Shown: positions 61,101-64,000 of the stretch, in pieces
Numbering within the stretch: the stretch's first letter is position 1
Layout: the number at the start of each line of letters is the position of its first letter
Source of the DNA: Sipunculus nudus
Lineage: Eukaryota > Annelida > Sipuncula > Golfingiida > Sipunculidae
Assembly: GCA_026874595.1 (NCBI GenBank)
Contig: CM049307.1
Location: forward strand, 41,050,362-41,114,361
Reading direction: 5' to 3'
DNA length: 64,000 nt
Made by a program: the position numbers and the translations under genes
The notes under the pieces: generated by a model
What the model was told of the DNA's origin: nothing
The model's database searches: none
What the model saw: only the letters and a program-made list of their open reading frames with translations

Positions 61101-62021
61101 GGTCAATGATCACTGGTGGAATGGTAACAAATTACCTGGTAAGTATTTCATTGAATAAAAATGTACCATGATTGAAAGACACACATGTTATGTATTTAGA
61201 AATTTCATCTGTAATAGGATTACTTTTATTATAATTGTATAACCTTTTGTGTCTAATTAAAGTGTACCTCTAGACCAGTGAAACCATATTTTGGTTTTAT
61301 GGATTCAGATAAGGATCAATGGTATTATGCACAAATAAATATTAGAAGTTATGAGTCACAAGTTAATTGTGTATGATTTTCTACAGAACTCTAAAAATTC
61401 ACCTTTTATCCTCCCTAACTGACATTTACCCTTTTTTACTTTGTGGATATTTGAAATATTCACACAAGTGGCAATTCTAGTATATTGATTTACTCATAAA
61501 ATTTTAAGTTTTAGGTAAAAAAATAAATTGGAAGGATACAAATTCCAGACACAGTATGAAATGTAAGAAAACAAAATACCAGAAAATTAACCAGACAGAT
61601 TTACTTTAAATTTCTCTGAACATAAAAATATATTTAGGGTTCTTGTACACAAGATATCACAGAAAACTAGAAGCCTCTTCCCGGAGCGTAGAGTAAGTTT
61701 AAATATACAGCCAAATATTTATTGATTTAACGCAACTGGGTCCTTTGTATAAGAGTGCTTGGAAATTAAAGTAGAAATACCTATAAAGATATCAAACATC
61801 AAGTAAAAATCAACTGTATTGTTTCTTAAGCAACACAAGTCACCACTTCGAGCGGTCCATGTGTTAAATGACAACCAGCGTGTGCTGTCTGCTGACATGT
61901 CAGACACGCTGTTAATCTGGTTGGCAGAGAGCGGAGGGACACTGATGTCTGTGAATGGGCCAACCAAGCTCCTTCAGATGTCACCTGACACCAGTTTGGT
62001 GGTGTGCGGTAAAGGAAACAG
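34087..62021 (+). CDS. NACHT and WD-repeat protein, NWD1/NWD2-like (spliced, 3' end missing)
   Basis: Seventeen exons: 34087-34183, 38201-38403, 39222-39321, 46518-46724, 46993-47067, 47679-49007, 49170-49472, 50415-50648, 51093-51350, 52404-52527, 52947-53134, 54007-54135, 54588-54667, 55121-55300, 55726-55843, 60948-61138, 61831-62021. All intron phases close, giving about 1335 codons. The order is DUF4062-like (residues about 22-134), linker (about 135-300), NACHT-like (about 365-670), helical segment (about 670-890) and WD40 blades (about 890 on). Vertebrate NWD1/NWD2 are about 1560-1740 residues, so several hundred are missing at the right. NWD family proteins are cytoplasmic signalling or scaffold proteins and members of the STAND NTPase group. 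The role here is inferred only from the family. Orthology to NWD1 or NWD2 in particular is not established. Confidence 0.88.
34184..38200 (+). other. Intron 1 of NWD-like coding region
   Basis: 4.0 kb with one Harbinger-like MITE (35979-36314) and a short GGGTCAC-type repeat fragment near 38055-38095. No other gene is seen. The frames at 34734, 34894 and 35271 are unsupported. Confidence 0.6.
35979..36314 (-). mobile_element. PIF/Harbinger-like MITE, copy 2 (reverse)
   Basis: 336-bp reverse-oriented copy of 31534-31870, with the same GGCCAAAA...TTTTGGCC ends and GGTATGGTTCTCAGGCAC inner repeat. Flanked by TAA on both sides (35976-35978, 36315-36317). Confidence 0.8.
38201..38403 (+). CDS. 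NWD-like exon: DUF4062 core
   Basis: Residues 33-100. FTYERRWLWENVLPDLQEVL and VQLVDVHLGSVLDH correspond to the ExxxLxxxVxPxLxxxC helix and the xxVDxRWG strand of the N-terminal domain of NWD proteins. FFL closes the next strand. Acceptor TTTACCTCCAG|GG, donor TTCCTG|GTATGT, phase 0 out. Confidence 0.88.
39222..39321 (+). CDS. NWD-like exon: DUF4062 end
   Basis: Residues 101-133. CIVGDQWGPSALPLVIEEEE matches the (L/F)xGDRYGxxPLPxxIxxxEF strand-loop-helix that ends the N-terminal domain in the family. Acceptor CTTCCAG|TGC, donor GAGGAAG|GTGAGT, phase 1. Confidence 0.85.
40291..41023 (+). repeat. Dispersed repeat family A, copy 3
   Basis: Starts with the terminal hairpin TAGCTCAG.../CTGAGCTA at 40293-40323, then a CCGT tetranucleotide run (40338-40370), then the AT-rich body with the GATGTCCCCAAGATCTCC landmark and the 67-codon MSPRSPTKPK frame (40431-40634). 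Confidence 0.7.
41045..41690 (+). repeat. Dispersed repeat family A, copy 4 (5'-truncated or tandem)
   Basis: A second, more diverged body of the same family directly follows copy 3. Landmarks are ATTTCTCCAAAATCCCCTAC, ATGGGCCCAAATATAATGCA and CCATGGCACGTTTGTTTCC. The full terminal hairpin and CCGT run are not preserved. Confidence 0.6.
41895..42900 (+). repeat. 1-kb duplicated segment, copy 1
   Basis: Nearly identical along its length to 44785-45785 (same orientation), from ATAACAAATTAAAGAAAAAT to a common end GTGACCCATAGGTCCCTTGT preceded by AACAGCTGAG. The shared terminal motif is found alone at several other places, so this is a mobile repeat family, not a simple tandem duplication. Confidence 0.8.
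43031..43750 (+). repeat. Dispersed repeat family A, copy 5
   Basis: Terminal hairpin at 43034-43064, CCGT run 43080-43120, and a body very similar to copy 3, including a 67-codon MSPRSPTKPK frame (43180-43383). Confidence 0.7.
43760..44590 (-). repeat. Dispersed repeat family L, copy 3 (reverse)
   Basis: Reverse complement of the 4590-5370 family: CTTGAAAAAAATAATTCAAG near 44028-44047, a C run at 43909-43928 opposite the G run of copy 1, and ACAAACATTTGTTCATTATT near 44462. Confidence 0.55.
44785..45785 (+). repeat. 1-kb duplicated segment, copy 2
   Basis: Second copy of 41895-42900, differing by scattered substitutions and small indels. Copy 2 is preceded directly by repeat family L. Confidence 0.8.
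45988..46060 (-). repeat. tRNA-like sequence, probable SINE head
   Basis: On the minus strand CTGTCGCTCTAGGGTAGAGC resembles an acceptor strand plus D arm (GCTC/GAGC stem, A box-like), and GTGAGTTCAAATCTC is a good B box with a T arm, followed by GACAG that pairs with CTGTC. The anticodon arm pairs poorly and there is no clean 7-bp acceptor stem, so a tRNA-derived SINE or tRNA pseudogene is likelier than a working tRNA. Confidence 0.45.
46518..46724 (+). CDS. NWD-like exon: linker after DUF4062
   Basis: Residues 134-202. Opens ALELLRISYKKVPSAARTVY and continues ELQDL, matching the WYxxDxNxVPPxYxLQ stretch of NWD relatives. The rest is helical with leucine/glutamine repeats (ALQKLLQQAV). Acceptor TACTACAG|CC, donor ACGGCAG|GTAAGA, phase 1. 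Confidence 0.85.
46993..47067 (+). CDS. NWD-like exon: short linker exon
   Basis: Residues 203-227, ALEAQIEQALKIDGRRCLF followed by ILRNFQ. The phase-1 to phase-1 junctions fit both neighbours, which is the main support for this 75-base exon. Acceptor TTATTTCAG|CC, donor CCAAA|GTGAGT. Family counterparts have a strand ending in xFxR at this place. Confidence 0.8.
47679..49007 (+). CDS. NWD-like exon: NACHT-like domain (degenerate Walker A)
   Basis: Residues 228-670, one 1.3-kb exon. DPLAHQYLDTNDD and ERKLTELKDKI match the segment before the NTPase. VLVHGSEEEDCVG (H373-G382) stands where the family has xxxHGxxGSGKT, with no GK(S/T) left. VICHFVGLT is the strand-2 FxGTS counterpart. LVIVIFDLEKL with Asp468 is the Walker B strand, and WLTSSLPPRVHVLGTF corresponds to WLPxxLPxxxxxIxST. 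This exon defines the STAND/NACHT identity. ATP binding looks impaired or lost. Acceptor TTTTCCAG|AA, donor CTTG|GTTAGT. Confidence 0.88.
49170..49472 (+). CDS. NWD-like exon: winged-helix/helical segment
   Basis: Residues 671-771. GPLLESVLVHGKKLWCWRRK matches the family pattern of RRxDGxxVLxWxHRxF. LFLETW fits the LAxYFxGxW motif. YNLRRLVELPFNILHSG corresponds to the NxRKLxELPxxLxxxG motif before the helical array. Acceptor TTATAAG|GG, donor TTCAG|GTATGT. Confidence 0.88.
49473..50414 (+). other. Intron 7 of NWD-like coding region
   Basis: 0.94 kb, AT-rich. No repeat or gene recognised. Confidence 0.5.
50415..50648 (+). CDS. NWD-like exon: helical segment
   Basis: Residues 772-849. NYEYLLARMHSTSV matches the NFEFLxAK motif, and LMDDPLQLASELIGRLRPL matches the DPxQLAxQLxGRL motif of NWD proteins. 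Together they are strong family markers. Acceptor TTACTGTAG|GG, donor CTGAAAG|GTAAGG. Confidence 0.9.
51093..51350 (+). CDS. NWD-like exon: end of helical segment and first WD blade
   Basis: Residues 850-935. The exon start was chosen at CTATTCAG|CTCAGT because it restores the phase (G + CT) and continues AQYPGHISTLVQQCMEWC, like the PxxxxLLxQCxxW motif. LIVPLTLWLPDP then matches the LxPxxxCLxxPGG linker. LECQHKVLSLVSTSNSQHIF begins the first WD40 blade. The open sequence at 50951-51092 was excluded because its matching frame stops. Donor TTCAGTG|GTGAGA. Confidence 0.8.
51372..51499. mobile_element. Foldback MITE in NWD-like intron
   Basis: AACTGGCCTGTTCCATATTG at the left is an inverted, slightly diverged copy of CAATACTGAACAAGCCAGTT at the right, and the arms continue to about 40 bases (CTTCATATTGGCCTGAGG / CCTGAAGGTCAATACAAAG). 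Total length is about 128 bp. It lies 21 bases after the donor of the preceding exon. Confidence 0.7.
52404..52527 (+). CDS. NWD-like exon: WD40 blade
   Basis: Residues 936-976. GPHGAVCCLAISPDNRRLF, then GGSQDSTVHMWEVKTG is a textbook WD40 blade (GH-V-S-D-W pattern). Acceptor GGTTTCAG|GA. The donor ATGAG|GTCATT is weak at positions +3 to +5. Without splicing the frame stops after SFK. Confidence 0.85.
52947..53134 (+). CDS. NWD-like exon: WD40 blade
   Basis: Residues 977-1039. EHQEAILSVCISNNGSILAT, then GSRDHTCKL, followed by the GHLGPVSYVMFNSTDTILIT start of the next blade. Acceptor TTTTACTCAG|AG, donor ATTACAG|GTCAGT, phase 1. Confidence 0.88.
53135..54006 (+). other. Intron 11 of NWD-like coding region
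   Basis: 0.87 kb. Contains a TTATTATTATTATT tract (53248-53268) followed by CAGGGTAGCCCTTTCCGACA, which looks like a dispersed repeat. No gene. Confidence 0.45.
54007..54135 (+). CDS. NWD-like exon: WD40 blade
   Basis: Residues 1040-1082. GGMDHSVNLWSTEG closes one blade (D-x-x-V-x-x-W) and SPVVCLAVSENNTFLIIG opens the next. Acceptor CTTCTTTAG|GC, donor ATCATTG|GTAATG, phase 1. Confidence 0.86.
54588..54667 (+). CDS. NWD-like exon: WD40 blade end
   Basis: Residues 1083-1109. CEDGSLQVKSLTTGSDIHHL, then TGHKGK ends a blade at the GH step. Acceptor TACTGCAG|GT, donor GGGAAG|GTAAGA, phase 0. Confidence 0.85.
55013..55174 (+). repeat. 54-bp tandem repeat, three copies across an exon acceptor
   Basis: Units start at 55013, 55067 and 55121, period exactly 54 (18 codons). 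Each starts TGGTTTCC or GTGGTTTCC and carries ATGTCCAAGGA-like sequence. The second and third are the closest pair, the first is diverged. The third unit is the start of the exon, and the boundary between units two and three is the splice acceptor TTGTGTTGCAG. At the boundary of units one and two the equivalent site reads TTGTTTTGCAAG. The reading frame stays open through all three. Confidence 0.8.
55121..55300 (+). CDS. NWD-like exon: WD40 blade
   Basis: Residues 1110-1169. VVSLAMSKDCIHLVAGCGNG, then KVYMYNLCTKELLHVYKGH is a blade with the terminal D/W position changed to Y. ISKDEQFIISAAE starts the next. Acceptor GTGTTGCAG|GT. Donor GCAGAG|GTCATT has the same unusual GTCATT as the exon ending at 52527. 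Phase 0 at both ends. Confidence 0.83.
55726..55843 (+). CDS. NWD-like exon: WD40 blade junction
   Basis: Residues 1170-1208. REVLVRTMLKKETIKR, then EHQDAITCLSVSKDKKMAVT opens a blade that is completed in the exon 5.1 kb downstream. Acceptor ACTTACAG|AG, donor GTTACAG|GTACAC, phase 1. Confidence 0.85.
56108..58457 (+). repeat. Minisatellite, 47-bp unit, about 50 copies, higher-order
   Basis: The unit begins GGCTTCAAAAGGAATGCTGC, continues CTGCTGGGTACACTCTAGTT and ends TAGTGGA. Variants differ at a few fixed sites. A distinctive multi-unit block starting GATGCCTGTACAGTCT and containing ATTTTGTGCAGGAAGGCTAC recurs at about 56215, 56910 and 57604, so there is a higher-order period of about 690-695 bp. 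Open frames in it are artefacts. Confidence 0.95.
58456..59180 (+). repeat. Dispersed repeat family A, copy 6
   Basis: Begins directly after the last minisatellite unit with TTTTTAGCTCAGCTGAC and the hairpin (58461-58492), then GTCCGTCTGTCCGTCCGTCC, then the family body (GATGTCCCCAAAATCTCC at about 58588). Confidence 0.7.
60948..61138 (+). CDS. NWD-like exon: WD40 blades
   Basis: Residues 1209-1272. With the preceding exon the junction reads AVTGSRDQTVRTW, an ideal WD40 blade end, which proves the 5.1-kb intron. The next blade is complete: GHNKTVTCVDMVDQEAFAV, then SGSEDCSVKVWSMITGG. Acceptor CTTGTTTCAG|GG, donor TACCTG|GTAAGT, phase 0. Confidence 0.92.
61831..62021 (+). CDS. NWD-like exon: WD40 blades (last seen)
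   Basis: Residues 1273-1335 plus two bases. KSPLRAVHVLNDNQRVLSAD, then MSDTLLIWLAESG is a blade, and LLQMSPDTSLVVCGKGN begins the next. Acceptor TTTCTTAAG|CA, donor GGAAACAG|GTTAGA, phase 2. The blade is unfinished, so further exons lie beyond base 64000. Confidence 0.87.
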
Positions 62022-62191
62022 GTTAGAAAACCCAGACACTGCTTTTATTAACATATGTTCCTTAATCGTCTCACCTCTCAGTCTGACACTCCCCTGATTG
62101 ACATATGATGCTTTCAATCTCACTTTATTTTTCATGAACAAACCACTAGGTGGCAGCACCTGAGGCTTTAAAAAAAAACTGCATCTGGTAA

Positions 62192-62533
62192 GGCCAAAAA
62201 AAGAAGAGGTTTGGTTCTCAGGCCCTTTTTTTCAGAAATCAACGCAGGTGGGCAATTTTTTTTTAACCTTTTTTTGTATGTTTCAATAAAAATGTCATTA
62301 GGTCAGGGAAAAGTATGATAATAACAGTTTTATTTTGCTAAACAAGTAAAAGCACTACACAACAAAGGAAATTTTATAAAAATTTTATTATTATATCTCC
62401 TTGAAAGAAATGTCACAGTGGCTGGAGCTCAAAATTGGTAAGTTTCTATTGAAAATCAAAATAAAAAATTTTGTTGCGGGGGTTTAAAATTGATGCAGGC
62501 TGTACCTGAAACCCTACCTTATAATTTTTTCCC
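62192..62533 (+). mobile_element. PIF/Harbinger-like MITE, copy 3 (diverged)
   Basis: 342-bp copy of the 31534-31870 family with the same internal order (AACAGTTTTATTTTGCTAAA, GTAAAAGCACTAC, CTCAAAATTGG). Flanked by TAA at 62189-62191 and 62534-62536. The right terminal GGCC has decayed to CCC. Confidence 0.7.
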
Positions 62534-63061
62534 TAAGAGATGGTGAGATATTTCAAAAAGTGCCACCTAACTCAGCGCAGGTATATTTTGGTGCTTTTCA
62601 GTAAAATAATGGGATTTCAGTATTTTCACAGATGCAGTTATGATTTGGTGATTTGAATATGTTTTGTGAGTAATTGCCAGACATTCTTGTAAGCAGACAA
62701 GGATTGACTTCCCCACAACCTATAAGTTGTATGATCGAGGCACTTATTTCTATATGAATATCATGAATTCACTTCTTTGAATGGCTAGTGTAATTACTAG
62801 AGCTACAGGGTTAAAATCTAGAGAAAGTGCCTTCAAATATATGAAAAAAAAATATTTTTATGAATTAATATTTTTAAAAAAATCAGAAGCAGACAATGAA
62901 GTACCTGTAAATCTTCTAATTTTATGAGAAATAAATTAATCAGAACTGTTGTAATTAATAATATTTTCTCAAGTAATATTATAACTCTCTTTTCTCTTTC
63001 CTTTGCGTAAGCCTACTTTCAAATGTCCTTCATGACACATGACAGCTTCAGTGCTTTCTTG
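62534..63061. other. Intron sequence, no feature
   Basis: AT-rich intron of the NWD-like gene between the MITE and the terminal minisatellite. Nothing recognised. Confidence 0.45.
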
Positions 63062-64000
63062 TGCTTTTGCTACTGTTTATTAAACATGTTTTGCTTTAGC
63101 TACTGTATATTAAATCTGTTTTGCTTTAGCTACTGTATATTAAACCTGTTTTGCTCTAGCTACTGATATTAAACCTGTTTTGCTCTAGCTACTGTTTATT
63201 AAACCTGTTTTGCCCTAGCTACTGTATATTAAACCTGTTTTGCTTTAGCTAGTGTATATTAAACCTGTTTTGCTTTAGCTTCTCTGTATTAAACCTGTTT
63301 TGCTTTAGCTACTGTATATTAAACCTGTTTTGCTCTAGCTACTGTATATTAAACCTGTTTTGCTCTAGCTACTGTTTATTTAACCTGTTTTGCCCTAGCT
63401 ACTGTATATTAAACCTGTTTTGCTTTAGCTACTGTATATTAAACCTGTTTTGCTTTAGCTAGTGTATATTAAACCTGTTTTGCTTTAGCTTCTCTGTATT
63501 AAACCTGTTTTGCTTTAGCTAGTGTATATTAAACTGTTTTGCTTTAGCTAGTGTATATTAAACCTGTTTTGCTGTAGCTTCTCTGTATTAAACCTGTTTT
63601 GCTTTAGCTACTCTGTATTAAACCTGGTTTGCTTTAGCTTCTCTGTATTAAACCTGTTTTGCTTTAGCTAGTGTATATTAAACCTGTTTTGCTTTAGCTA
63701 GTGTATATTAAACTGTTTTGCTTTAGCTAGTGTATATTAAACCTGTTTTGCTTTAGCTTCTCTGTATTAAACCTGTTTTGCTTTAGCTAGTGTATATAAA
63801 ACTGTTTTGCTTTAGCTAGTGTATATTAAACCTGTTTTACTTTAGCTAGTGTATATTAAACTGTTTTGCTTTAGCTAGTGTATATTAAACCTTTTTTTGC
63901 TTTAGCTAGTGTATATTAAACTGTTTTGCTTTAGCTAGTGTATATTAAACCTGTTTTGCTTTAGCTTCTCTGTATTAAACCTGTTTTGCTTTAGCTAGTG
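63062..64000 (+). repeat. Minisatellite, 30-bp unit, continues past window
   Basis: About 31 units of the form TATTAAACCTGTTTTGCTTT followed by AGCTASTGTA. Three spacer variants alternate (CTACTGTATA, CTAGTGTATA, CTTCTCTGTA), and a 29-base form lacks one C. The variants recur in blocks, showing higher-order amplification. Each unit looks like a branch point plus pyrimidine tract plus TTTAG. Confidence 0.95.

Overview
This is eukaryotic nuclear DNA from an AT-rich invertebrate genome, most likely a mollusc and probably a bivalve. That assignment is an inference from three things: intron-split metazoan genes, many small non-autonomous DNA transposons, and tandem-repeat-cored Helitron-like elements of the kind known from bivalves. 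Nothing prokaryotic (operons, ribosome binding sites, CRISPR arrays) is visible. Most open reading frames of 60-130 codons here are chance frames in introns or repeats.

Two genes are supported, arranged divergently. (1) On the minus strand, the first two coding exons of POLD2, the second subunit of DNA polymerase delta, lie at 10465-10687 and 3252-3373. Their splice phases match, and the rest of the gene lies off the left edge. Intron 1 (7.1 kb) and the visible part of intron 2 are filled with nested transposable elements. (2) On the plus strand, a large gene starts at ATG 34087 and runs off the right edge. I could assemble 17 coding exons (34087-62021, about 1335 codons) with every intron phase closing. 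The product is a NACHT and WD-repeat protein of the NWD1/NWD2 type: an N-terminal DUF4062-like domain, a NACHT-like NTPase domain whose Walker A loop has lost the lysine/threonine signature, an all-helical linker, and a series of WD40 blades. A non-coding first exon or promoter may lie near 28500-28878, with an RFX X-box-like site at 28696.

Layout: 1-10.7 kb is POLD2 with nested mobile elements. From 10.7 to 28.5 kb is intergenic DNA holding a decayed LINE (15.3-16.1 kb), 148-bp and about 145-bp tandem repeats, a scattered GATACATACGTTAC motif (18.0-19.6 kb), a third Helitron-like element (23.4-24.7 kb), a long hairpin (26.3 kb) and simple repeats. From 28.5 to 62 kb is the NWD-like gene. Its introns hold Harbinger-like MITEs, 1-kb duplicated segments, a dispersed family with a terminal hairpin, and a 2.35-kb minisatellite of 47-bp units. 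From 63.06 kb to the end is a second minisatellite of 30-bp units that resemble 3' splice sites.

The most informative observations are: a repeat family with Helitron/Helentron termini (CTRR end plus hairpin, subterminal inverted repeats, GGTGGCGCCACC-bearing tandem core); an insertion with a perfect 8-bp target duplication and an empty paralogous site inside the window; a MITE trio each flanked by TWA; a nested element carrying a 5S-rRNA-like box C; the degenerate NACHT motif; and a threefold 54-bp in-frame repeat across a splice acceptor.
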